From NCBI RefSeq assembly GCF_042850945.1, contig NZ_AP031496.1, forward strand, positions 2,604,001-2,668,000: DNA of 64,000 bases. Reading direction: 5' to 3'. This DNA comes from Halioxenophilus aromaticivorans (GTDB lineage Bacteria > Pseudomonadota > Gammaproteobacteria > Pseudomonadales > Cellvibrionaceae). How positions within the stretch are numbered: the first letter of the stretch is position 1; each line of letters starts with the position of its first letter. The notes under the pieces are model-generated. The model did no database searches, had not been told where the DNA came from, and worked only from the letters and a program-made list of their open reading frames with translations. The position numbers and the translations under genes are program-made. Below are positions 8,419 through 18,768 of this stretch, piece by piece.

Positions 8419-8473
8419 ATAGGTGGCTCTGTGCCACTATTTGTTTCGTTGGCGAGACAAGTGGGATTCACTT
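8419..8473 (+). promoter_or_regulatory. Two palindromes upstream of nadM-Nudix (possible operator region)
   Basis: ATAGGTGGC-N5-GCCACTAT (8419-8440) and AAGTG-GGATT-CACTT (8459-8473) lie 70-120 bases before the NadM-Nudix start. The GCCACTA half-site also occurs in the palindrome beside nrtR, which would fit NrtR control, but GCCACTAT is also part of the nearby tRNA-Asp repeat copies, so the likeness may be coincidental. Confidence 0.3.
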
Positions 8474-8493
8474 AGCTAACCTGCGATAGAGCG

Positions 8494-8542
8494 AACCTGG
8501 AAAGACCGGGTTCCCGTCAAACACAGCAAGGAGTTTGCTGAC
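8494..8542 (+). promoter_or_regulatory. Two-hairpin leader RNA, copy 1 (before nadM-Nudix)
   Basis: Hairpin 1 is AACCTGG (8494-8500), loop AAAGA, CCGGGTT (8506-8512). Hairpin 2 is CAGCAA (8524-8529), loop GGAGT, TTGCTG (8535-8540), ending two bases before the ATG; the ribosome-binding GGAG sits in its loop. The same arrangement with different stem bases but like loops precedes nadV and the ORF after it. Family not recognised. Confidence 0.65.
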
Positions 8543-9604
8543 ATGAAAGACTTTGATTTTGCCGTATTTATCGGCCGTTTTCAGCCCGTCCATAATGGTC
8601 ATATGGCAGTTATTAACGATGGGCTGCGTTGCGCCGATCAACTAATCATATTGTGTGGCTCCGCCCACCAGCCTAGATCCACACGCAACCCATGGACTGT
8701 GGAAGAGCGTGAGGCGATGATTCGAGGGGCGATTTCTGCACCAGAAAACAAACGTGTTCACATCGTGCCATTGATGGATATCGTCTATAACGACGAATCT
8801 TGGGTGCGTAATATTCAGGCCACCGTCAATGGATTGGTTGTTGCCCACCACGGAATGCCGCACAAGCAGCCTCGCATTGCGTTGATTGGCCACAGTAAAG
8901 ATCAATCCTCCTACTACCTAAACCTTTTCCCTCAATGGCAATCCATCGGGGTTGGTAATTACCAAGGGCTAAGTGCTACTCCAATAAGGGATGCTTTATT
9001 TGCCTCGGATGCTAAAAACACCGGTGCTGAGTATCTGAGCAGCGACTGTGCGAAGCAGTTAATGCCTAATAATGTAAGAACGGATTTGGTGGCATTTTCG
9101 AAAACGGATAACTATCAGTTTATAAAGCAAGAGCATGAGTTCGTTGCCAAATACAAGCAAGCTTGGTCTGCAGCACCCTATGAGCCGACCTTTGTGACAG
9201 TGGACGCGGTGGTTGTGCAAAGTGGCCACGTATTGCTGGTGGAGCGCAAAGCTCGCCCGGGAAAAGGGCTATTAGCTTTGCCAGGAGGGTTTGTAAATCA
9301 AAATGAGAAATTGGTGGACGCCTGTTTGCGCGAGTTGAGGGAAGAAACTCGCTTAAAAGTACCGGCTCCGATATTAAAAGGCTCCATCAAATCACAGCAA
9401 GTGTTTGATGACCCTAACCGGTCGGCCAGGGGGCGCACCATTACCCATGCGTTCTACATTGAGCTTGCACCAAATAGTACGTTGCCAAAAGTTAAAGGCG
9501 GTGATGATGCTAAACATGCGATGTGGGTGCCGCTGGCTGAACTTGACCCAGCCACTTTATTTGAAGATCACTATTTTATTATTCAAGAAATGACTGGCAT
9601 GTAA
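8543..9604 (+). CDS. nadM: Bifunctional NMN adenylyltransferase / Nudix hydrolase (NadM-Nudix)
   Basis: A 353-residue two-domain enzyme of NAD salvage. The N-terminal nucleotidyltransferase domain (about 1-185) has the GRFQPVHNGH motif (His17/His20) and GLSATPIRDAL, and joins NMN with ATP to make NAD. The C-terminal Nudix domain (about 200-350) has an intact catalytic box (Gly-x5-Glu-x7 then RELREET), consistent with ADP-ribose pyrophosphatase activity, as known for the Synechocystis slr0787-type fusion. It lies 93 bases before nadV on the same strand, so together they convert nicotinamide to NAD. Translation start is set by the structured leader whose loop carries GGAG. Only the final Gly of the Nudix box is replaced (by Arg). 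Confidence 0.93.
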   Translation: MKDFDFAVFIGRFQPVHNGHMAVINDGLRCADQLIILCGSAHQPRSTRNPWTVEEREAMIRGAISAPENKRVHIVPLMDIVYNDESWVRNIQATVNGLVVAHHGMPHKQPRIALIGHSKDQSSYYLNLFPQWQSIGVGNYQGLSATPIRDALFASDAKNTGAEYLSSDCAKQLMPNNVRTDLVAFSKTDNYQFIKQEHEFVAKYKQAWSAAPYEPTFVTVDAVVVQSGHVLLVERKARPGKGLLALPGGFVNQNEKLVDACLRELREETRLKVPAPILKGSIKSQQVFDDPNRSARGRTITHAFYIELAPNSTLPKVKGGDDAKHAMWVPLAELDPATLFEDHYFIIQEMTGM

Positions 9605-9648
9605 CCGGTTAATACAAAAGCTTGGAAATAGCATTTCCATTTAAAAGA

Positions 9649-9697
9649 GAGAAGGGAAAGACCCGACTCCGACAACAATGACAGGAGGATTTCCGTC
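9649..9697 (+). promoter_or_regulatory. Two-hairpin leader RNA, copy 2 (before nadV)
   Basis: Hairpin 1: GAG-aa-GGG (9649-9656), loop AAAGA, CCC-ga-CTC (9662-9669). Hairpin 2: TGAC(a)GGA (9679-9686), loop GGATT (9687-9691), TCCGTCA (9692-9698), whose last A is the A of the nadV ATG. The AGGAGG ribosome-binding site is partly in the stem and partly in the loop, suggesting translational control. Confidence 0.65.
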
Positions 9698-11122
9698 ATG
9701 GCTAATCGCAACCTCATCTTAAATGCCGACTCTTACAAGGCATCTCACTTTCTGCAGTACCCGCCAGAGACTGCTCGTGTCTCTAGCTATATCGAAGCGC
9801 GGGGAGGGCAGTTTAAGCAGGCCGTATTCTTTGGTTTACAAATGTTTATCAAAGAATATCTCACCAAACCCATTACCCACGCAGATGTGGACGAAGCGCA
9901 GGCAGTATTCGCCACCCACGGCGTTCCCTTTAATGAAGCGGGCTGGCGCTACATTGTTGACACCTACAATGGTTATTTGCCGATTGAAATTGAAGCGCTA
10001 CCTGAAGGTGCCGTTGTCCCGGTGAAAAATGCCATGGTTCAAGTGGTGAATACCGACCCAAACTGCGCCTGGTTAACCAGCTACGTAGAAACAGCGCTGT
10101 TGCGGGCGGTGTGGTACCCAACCACGGTGGCAACTCAGAGCTGGTACTGCCGGCAAGTGATTCTTCGCTACATGGAAGAAACCTGCGATGCCGTAGAAGG
10201 CATTGGCTTCAAACTGCACGACTTCGGCGCTCGCGGCGCGACCACTGAAGAAGCCGCAGCCATCGGTGGCGCTGCGCACTTGGTGAACTTTATGGGCACC
10301 GACACCCTCAGCGGTTTGATGGCGGCGCGTCGCTACTACGGAGCCGATATGGCGGGGTTTTCTATCCCTGCAGCGGAGCACAGCACCGTCACTGCATGGG
10401 GTAGGGACAACGAAGTGGCCGCCTACGCTAACATGTTGGATCAATTCGCAGGCCCCGGTAAGTTAGTGGCAGTGGTTAGCGACTCTTACGATCTTTGGAA
10501 TGCCATCGACAACATCTGGGGCGAAGAGCTGAAAGAGAAAGTAGAAGCCACTGGCGGAACCTTAGTGGTTCGCCCAGACAGCGGCGACCCGGTTGAGATC
10601 GTTTGCAAAACCATCCAGCGACTGATGAACAAGTTCGGATACACAGTAAACGGTAAAGGCTTTCGCGTACTGCCGGCGTGCATCCGAGTGATTCAGGGTG
10701 ACGGAATCTCTCTGCAAACCATCGAGGAGATTTTGGCGGCGATGAAAGCAAAGCAGTTGAGCGCCGACAATATTGCCTTCGGCATGGGGGGCGAGCTGTT
10801 GCAGAAAATCAACCGCGACACCATGAAATTTGCCATGAAAGCCTCTGCCGCTTTGGTAGCTAATGAATGGAGAGATGTCTACAAGGACCCAGTCACTGAT
10901 CAGGGCAAGCGTTCTAAAAAAGGCCGCCTGGCCGTGATTAAAGATGACAACGGTAATGTGAAAACCGTCCGTGAAGACGAACTCGGTGATCGCAACAACC
11001 TGATGCAAGTGGTGTTCAGAAATGGCGAAGTGATTAGGGAGTACAACTTCGAACAGGTCAGAGCTAACGCATCGGTCTGTAAAGCACCGGTCGCTGAAGC
11101 GGAGGACGCCATAGTCGCCTAA
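9698..11122 (+). CDS. nadV: Nicotinamide phosphoribosyltransferase NadV
   Basis: A 474-residue enzyme making NMN from nicotinamide and PRPP, feeding the upstream NadM-Nudix. Family motifs are seen in order: DSYKASHFLQYP at the N-terminus, FGARGATTEEAAAIGGAAH, SIPAAEHSTVTAWGRD, VVSDSYDLWNAI, LVVRPDSGDPVEIV, and FGMGGELLQKINRDT. Length is normal for NadV/NAMPT. The gene is intact. It is the second gene of what was probably a three-gene operon: a third copy of the leader RNA follows its stop within about 20 bases. Bacterial NadV/NadM pairs also occur in phages, where they restore NAD depleted by defence systems; here they sit on the chromosome with NrtR nearby. Confidence 0.96.
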   Translation: MANRNLILNADSYKASHFLQYPPETARVSSYIEARGGQFKQAVFFGLQMFIKEYLTKPITHADVDEAQAVFATHGVPFNEAGWRYIVDTYNGYLPIEIEALPEGAVVPVKNAMVQVVNTDPNCAWLTSYVETALLRAVWYPTTVATQSWYCRQVILRYMEETCDAVEGIGFKLHDFGARGATTEEAAAIGGAAHLVNFMGTDTLSGLMAARRYYGADMAGFSIPAAEHSTVTAWGRDNEVAAYANMLDQFAGPGKLVAVVSDSYDLWNAIDNIWGEELKEKVEATGGTLVVRPDSGDPVEIVCKTIQRLMNKFGYTVNGKGFRVLPACIRVIQGDGISLQTIEEILAAMKAKQLSADNIAFGMGGELLQKINRDTMKFAMKASAALVANEWRDVYKDPVTDQGKRSKKGRLAVIKDDNGNVKTVREDELGDRNNLMQVVFRNGEVIREYNFEQVRANASVCKAPVAEAEDAIVA

Positions 11123-11138
11123 AAATGTTTACACCTAT

Positions 11139-11186
11139 GAGGCCTGGATAGACCGGGCCTCCATTATAATTGATGAGGATTTCGTC
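11139..11186 (+). promoter_or_regulatory. Two-hairpin leader RNA, copy 3 (before an interrupted ORF)
   Basis: Hairpin 1: GAGGCCTGG (11139-11147), loop ATAGA, CCGGGCCTC (11153-11161), nine pairs with the same internal U-G as copy 1. Hairpin 2: TGATGA (11171-11176), loop GGATT (11177-11181), TCGTCA (11182-11187), ending on the A of an ATG. The loop-to-ATG spacing is within three bases of the other copies. It precedes an ORF that is broken within a few dozen codons. Confidence 0.65.
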
Positions 11187-13999
<2,813 letters not shown>

Positions 14000-14000
<1 letters not shown>

Positions 14001-15196
14001 TAGGCAACACCCTCGTTGCTCGCATCACCCAGCTGCTCAAATTCAGGATGCCATCCAATTTTTAGATCATCTGACAGCATGTGATAGGAGCCTTTGGAAA
14101 GATACTCTTCTACGAAATCAGGGCGAATAGGAACAACTCCTTGCTGCTGGCAGTACTGATACAACCTCGCTGAATACGCCCTCTTGGCCTCATCGGTGTC
14201 AAGTGCCGTCTGCATTTCCATAAATGCTTGTTGCTCATACCACTTCTCAAACAGCTTCCTATCAAAACCACTGATCTCACCCGGATTCAGCAAGCCGTCT
14301 CCAGCCCACTTATTTCTTTGCTCGAACGCTCTGTAATAATTTGTTATTGCTAACTCGATTAACTTTTTAGGGGCTTTAAACAAACGCATCTGCTTAACAA
14401 ATATCCGCATGTCATTATCTACGTCCATCGCATCTGGCAATGCATCAACATATTCTGCAGGCAGGTTTGTGAGCGCATATTCAGGCCGTATATTGTCAAC
14501 TAATTCTTGTAAAACGCCCAAATTGATGATGCCAGATGGTGTGTCGCTCAGAGCTTCCACGATCCACTTAAACCAGTTTCCTTCAATTCGGTCTAGGAAT
14601 GCATCAGCCGCCTGAACAGGTACAGACTGCCTGGCGATTGGCTTCATATTTTCTCTGATTTGCAATAGATCTTCTGAATTACCAACAACATAGATTGCAC
14701 TCAATAAACTATTCCTTTCTGCAGCACTCAAACTCTTAAAAGCCTTATAGCCTTTGTCATTGGTCTGATTTGGCTCTTCACAGATCCCAGACATGATTTG
14801 CTGAGCTTCATCTATATCTCTCTTCGGGCCACTTCCCAACAAACTAGCCAGCGAGCCATCCGCAACAGCTTGCGTAGTAACCAACGATAGAATTATATTT
14901 CCAAGCGATATCTCTCCAGATTTAATCGACTCTACCCAAACCCTAATGGTTTTCCAGATGTCAGGGCTTCTGTCAGTAAGATTTCCTTCGTTACCATGGA
15001 ACTTAGTCTGCAAAAGCTCTTCCGGAGAACCATCACTATCGAATGCAATATCGTCCAGCTTCTCGATAGAGACATTAAACTGCTCTGGATCAGCCAAATC
15101 GGATAGTTTTTTTAATGACAAATACAGAGCAAATCTAATTTGATAGATGTAACCCAGCATTGAATTTGACGCATCGAATTGCGAGGTGTTACGCAT
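14000..15196 (-). CDS. ABC-3C system effector with nuclease-like N-terminus
   Basis: A 398-residue protein, first gene of the ABC-3C operon. The N-terminus SMLGYIYQIRFALYLSL resembles the GxxYQ helix that opens DUF4297-type nuclease effectors, and the following IEKLDDIAF...ELLQTKFH (about residues 43-66) has the spacing of a restriction-endonuclease-fold D...(Q)xK active site. The remaining 300 residues are mostly helical and would correspond to the ABC-3C C-terminal domain that docks on the middle component. Inference: the ATPase senses an invader and licenses this DNA-cutting effector. ATG at 15196 has AAGGA seven bases upstream and a TATAAA about 20 bases upstream. Confidence 0.68.
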
Positions 15197-15277
15197 GCTT
15201 TATTCCTTGTGCTTTATAACTTTGGCATTCAGGTGACAGTTACTTAATGAGCGTAAGTTCTGGGTTGACAGAAAACA

Positions 15278-17062
15278 TCACGCCATTACCGAATCAGTTA
15301 GTTGGCACGCACTATAAAGCGCCCAAACCCTCTGCCTCTCATTCGGCTCATCAAACCCTATGGTATGCACCGCATACCGCAATTGTGAAATCAACCACTG
15401 TTTACCTACATGTGAGCCGCAATCTTGCATTATCTGCCTGGCTTTCTCGCGGATATGCCTTACTGAAGCATAGGCCTTTTCAAAGGCTGTCCCAGCAAAC
15501 TCTTTGGGGAGTGATTCGGGCAGCTCTAGCGGGTTGCTTTGATCCATCAGAAAATCCGTAAACCGAAATGCCTGCTGTAACTCTTCATCCGATTTAATCT
15601 GTGTGTAGATATAAAGCAGGTCGTTCTCCAGCTTGGCGAAATCTTTTAATACATGCCCGCGATGGGTATGGAAGAAGTCGATAAGCCACACATTGTCCCG
15701 TTCATCAATTATCACATTGGCGCCGTTGAGGTCACCGTGCACAAAGGCGAAAGGGTAGTCGCCCACCATTAAGGGGAGTTGGCCAAGGCCTTCTTTGTAA
15801 AATTGATACAGGTTTGGCGCTTTTGTGCCGCCGGGCAAGGTGAGAGGGCCGCTATCGGGGCAGTTGCCAATTAGGGCTCGGATTTTGTGTTTTACAGAAT
15901 CGGCCCATTGGCTATCAAAGCAGTAGTAGTGCAGCAGGTTTTGCTTTTCGGTGATGGCAGCGCGGTAGAGGCGGCCCAGTTGCTGGTCGAACACGGTATC
16001 GAGATAGCTGTGCAGTTTCTCGAGGCTTTCACCCGTTTGAAAGCATTGCTGTAGCGACCGGGTTTTGCCGCTGCCCATGGAGGCGTAACGGTATTTGATG
16101 GCACCTTTGGTTTCGCCATCGGCGTATTCCGCAATGGCGGGGGCGTTATTGCCGAGTACCCGTTCGATCTGTTCGAAGGCGGTGCGCTCTTTTGCCATTT
16201 CGGCACGGGGGCCGATTTTGATCACGTGGGGAGTTTGCGTGTGGCCGTGGGCATCGGTGCTGTTAACACCGGCCACCAGGTTGCCCGAGAAGCCGCCGTC
16301 CAGCACTTTTAGGTTGATGTTTTGGCAGTCGCGAAACAGATAGCGGATCAGTTGATCGGTTTCTTCATCGAGGTTGATATCCGCATCCCAATGGATTTTG
16401 AGCGACTGATTGAAGTTTCGATGTTGGGTGGGTGTTTTCTCGCCGCCAAGAAATTGTACGAATTCTCCGATGGAGTCGATGACGGTTACGCCAACAATGC
16501 GGTCTAACTGTTGTAACGCAAGAAAGTGCTGGCTGCGAGATGAGCTGGCCGTGAGCGCACTGCAAACGGCCAGCTCAAAATTGGGGTAGCGTGTGCTTAG
16601 CTCGTAGGCTAAGAAAAGTATTTTGGCTTCGGTCCAAACGCCGATAAGCCCAACGCGGACAGTACCCTCGCAGTAGGCTTGCAGTGTTTCAGCAAGCGCT
16701 GTTTCTTCAAAGTCATTCAGTGTGGTGCTGTTTATAATGGTTTGGTTGGCTTCACCGTGGGGTGTAAATATAAACGCTGCGCCTTCGCTGTCTTTAATGC
16801 AGTGCTGGCCAAATTGCTGTAGGTGATTGGCTTGGATTGGGTCAGTAGGGTCGTGCCAATCTCGTATGTGAATAGTCGAAAGAAGGGGCTCGCGTGTTGC
16901 CCAGCTCATAAAGCGTTTGATTGGGCCAGACTCGGGATTATCGCCGATGAGGCGACGGGATTCTTCATGCCCAACGTGCAACATATTGGGTAAGGGCTCA
17001 CCTGGCTTTAATGGTTTAACAAAATCATTTTGTAAACATTGGGTGATGAGCAGGCTGGTCAT
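15278..17062 (-). CDS. Pseudo-isochorismatase domain fused to APH-like kinase
   Basis: A 594-residue fusion. Residues 1-205 have the isochorismatase/nicotinamidase fold (LLITQCLQNDFV; GVWTEAKILFLAYEL; CSALTASSSRSQHFLAL), but the catalytic Asp-Lys-Cys triad positions read Cys, Asn and Lys, so hydrolysis is not expected. Residues about 225-570 are an aminoglycoside-phosphotransferase/choline-kinase-like domain with an intact core: a probable ATP Lys in HVIKIGP, catalytic loop HGDLNGANVIID and metal-binding DFFHT. The kinase part recalls the TCAD9-type domains of bacterial conflict systems (tentative). It follows the RAMA-phosphatase gene by 12 bases, so a kinase and a phosphatase are co-expressed next to NrtR. 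A nicotinamide-family ligand for the dead domain is plausible but unproven. Confidence 0.72.
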   Translation of the reverse strand: MTSLLITQCLQNDFVKPLKPGEPLPNMLHVGHEESRRLIGDNPESGPIKRFMSWATREPLLSTIHIRDWHDPTDPIQANHLQQFGQHCIKDSEGAAFIFTPHGEANQTIINSTTLNDFEETALAETLQAYCEGTVRVGLIGVWTEAKILFLAYELSTRYPNFELAVCSALTASSSRSQHFLALQQLDRIVGVTVIDSIGEFVQFLGGEKTPTQHRNFNQSLKIHWDADINLDEETDQLIRYLFRDCQNINLKVLDGGFSGNLVAGVNSTDAHGHTQTPHVIKIGPRAEMAKERTAFEQIERVLGNNAPAIAEYADGETKGAIKYRYASMGSGKTRSLQQCFQTGESLEKLHSYLDTVFDQQLGRLYRAAITEKQNLLHYYCFDSQWADSVKHKIRALIGNCPDSGPLTLPGGTKAPNLYQFYKEGLGQLPLMVGDYPFAFVHGDLNGANVIIDERDNVWLIDFFHTHRGHVLKDFAKLENDLLYIYTQIKSDEELQQAFRFTDFLMDQSNPLELPESLPKEFAGTAFEKAYASVRHIREKARQIMQDCGSHVGKQWLISQLRYAVHTIGFDEPNERQRVWALYSACQLTDSVMA

Positions 17063-17074
17063 TAATGGTCCTTA

Positions 17075-17923
17075 TTAATGTGCTTCCCAAGTGCGCTTCA
17101 ATACGTACTCTTCTTGGCCAAAGGTTTCTATGGCATTTGCTCTTGCGAGTCTTACTTGTTTCACCGCCTCGGTAGGAGGCAGGCCAGCTTCAACTAAAAT
17201 ACGCGCCGCAAAAAGGCCTGTGCGTCCTAAACCGCCACGGCAGTGTATAACAATTAACTTGCCTTGGTTGAGTAATTTGCGAATTTGGGGGCGGTTTTGA
17301 AGCCATTTGGCGTCGAAATCTTTCGACGGCGTAGACATATCTTCAATGGGCAGGTGCAGCCATTCCATGGCTGAATCGGCCATCATCGCCGGTAAATGCT
17401 CTGCGCCAAGCAATGCAAACTCATGTGTTTCCATTAGCGATATAAGCACCGCAGTGCCTTTAGCTTCTAGCAGGGCTAAGTCCTGCTTAAGATCCCGGTT
17501 CCATAGTCCACCATAAAGCCCTTGGGATCGCTTGCCGGGGCAAAAAGTTAGGCCCAGTTTGCCCGGGCAGCCGGGGATCTCGAGGGTATCCACTCTTAGT
17601 GGGTGGCTACTGCTGGTGCGAATCTCTGATTGATCCGATAAAGAGGCAAGCTTTGCTCTTAGGTGTTCCAGGGGCGTCCAGGCTTGGCGCTGCGTGCAAT
17701 AAAAGCCCCAAAATTGCCAGCCATTACTGGATACCAAGCCCTTGGGATCGGTCAGTACGGCCGCCATGGCGCTGTCCGGCGTTGAGAATTGTTGGTTGCC
17801 AATGGTTATTTTACCGTTGCCGGTTAACAGGCCGTGATGAGGCGAGTCCTTTGCGAGAGAGCGTATCTCTAGCGGTATCGCGATTAGCCCACTGTTGGCG
17901 ATATCTTGCAGGGTTATTTGCAT
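17075..17923 (-). CDS. RAMA-domain dual-specificity/tyrosine phosphatase
   Basis: A 282-residue protein. The first 75 residues (ITLQDIANSGLIAIPLEI, then FSTPDSAMAAVL, then SSNGWQFWGF) have the pattern of the RAMA domain known from restriction and conflict proteins. The rest is a cysteine phosphatase: general-acid region about LPIEDMSTPS and the P-loop VIHCRGGLGRTG (C-x5-R, about residues 227-234), closest in look to CDKN3-like dual-specificity phosphatases. First gene of a two-gene leftward operon with the kinase fusion, divergent from nrtR; the shared intergenic region holds a nested palindrome. Phosphatase call is firm, RAMA call moderately so. Substrate unknown, the kinase neighbour or its product being the obvious candidate. 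Confidence 0.78.
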   Translation of the reverse strand: MQITLQDIANSGLIAIPLEIRSLAKDSPHHGLLTGNGKITIGNQQFSTPDSAMAAVLTDPKGLVSSNGWQFWGFYCTQRQAWTPLEHLRAKLASLSDQSEIRTSSSHPLRVDTLEIPGCPGKLGLTFCPGKRSQGLYGGLWNRDLKQDLALLEAKGTAVLISLMETHEFALLGAEHLPAMMADSAMEWLHLPIEDMSTPSKDFDAKWLQNRPQIRKLLNQGKLIVIHCRGGLGRTGLFAARILVEAGLPPTEAVKQVRLARANAIETFGQEEYVLKRTWEAH

Positions 17924-17951
17924 ACTATTTTTTGTGGTGCGTAATTTTATG

Positions 17952-18006
17952 ATTGACTAAGTGTTATAGAGCCACTAAGGTAGTGGCATTGAGACATTAA
18001 GTCAAT
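17952..18006. promoter_or_regulatory. Nested palindromic operator between the RAMA-phosphatase gene and nrtR
   Basis: An outer pair ATTGACTAAGTG (17952-17963) and CATTAAGTCAAT (17995-18006) surrounds, with seven bases on each side, a perfect inner palindrome GCCACTA-AGG-TAGTGGC (17971-17987). Placed in the divergent promoter region, it is a good candidate for an NrtR (autoregulatory) site. Confidence 0.6.
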
Positions 18007-18022
18007 AGGGCGGGGCCGTTCG

Positions 18023-18760
18023 ATGAGCGAATTCACTTCCGAAAAAGCCTTTCTTGAGGCATACAGTATCCATGAATACGACGTGCCATTATTGACCGTT
18101 GATATGGCGATATTCTCGGTGCTTGAAGACCAACTTCAAGTGTTACTCGTTAAACGAGCGCAACACCCGTCACTGGGTAAATGGGCCTTGCCAGGTGGGT
18201 TTGTGGATACCAAGCGAGATAAATCCTTGGTTGAAACCGCAAAACGCAAACTCAGGGCAAAAACGGGTGTGGCAACACCCTATGTAGAGCAGGTAGAAAC
18301 CTTTGGCGGGCCAGAGCGGGACCCAAGAGGCTGGTCGGTGACGGTAGCCTATATGGCGCTAATACCCGCTGAGGGGGTAGAGCTGGTGCCCGATGATGCA
18401 TCCTCTGAGGTGATCTGGGTGCCGGTGAAAGAAATGGGCAGCGAGTATTTATTGGCTTTTGATCACCAATCGATTTTTGAGGTTTGCCTGGAGCGGCTGA
18501 AAAATAAAGTCCAATACTCGTCGTTGCCGGTAAATTTACTGCCCAAGGCGTTTACCCTTACAGAGCTACAACGAACATTCGAAATAGTGTTAGGCCAGAC
18601 GGTAGAGAAAAAATCTTTCAGACGACGCATATTGGATGCAGGCATATTAGAAGAAACGGGAGCGATGAAAACCGGCAGTAGTCGACCAGCAAAACTCTAC
18701 CGGGTGCGGCCCGAGGGGCAGGCGTACTTTTTTCCGAGAACAATAGAGGGTAAGAGGTAA
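18023..18760 (+). CDS. nrtR: NrtR-type Nudix-related transcriptional regulator
   Basis: A 245-residue regulator of NAD metabolism. The N-terminal Nudix domain (about 15-150) keeps the frame of the Nudix box (GGFVDTKRDKSLVETAKRKL) but the catalytic REXXEE positions read RKLRAK, as expected for NrtR proteins that bind ADP-ribose-like ligands without hydrolysing them. The C-terminal part (about 160-240) is the winged helix (PKAFTLTELQRTFEIVLGQ, then KKSFRRRILDAGILEETG). NrtR usually represses nadV/nadM-type genes, which lie 7 kb away here. It is divergent from the RAMA-phosphatase operon across a strong palindrome and is followed after eight bases by a HAD gene. Confidence 0.9.
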   Translation: MSEFTSEKAFLEAYSIHEYDVPLLTVDMAIFSVLEDQLQVLLVKRAQHPSLGKWALPGGFVDTKRDKSLVETAKRKLRAKTGVATPYVEQVETFGGPERDPRGWSVTVAYMALIPAEGVELVPDDASSEVIWVPVKEMGSEYLLAFDHQSIFEVCLERLKNKVQYSSLPVNLLPKAFTLTELQRTFEIVLGQTVEKKSFRRRILDAGILEETGAMKTGSSRPAKLYRVRPEGQAYFFPRTIEGKR

Positions 18761-18768
18761 AGCAAATA

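Noticed and set aside
7769..8540. Integrase or prophage remnant behind tRNA-Asp
   Set aside because: Only attachment-site-like repeats are present; no integrase or phage gene could be read on either strand.
10073..11008. Minus-strand frames of 123-148 codons opposite nadV
   Set aside because: nadV is conserved over its full length; these are shadows of its codon bias.
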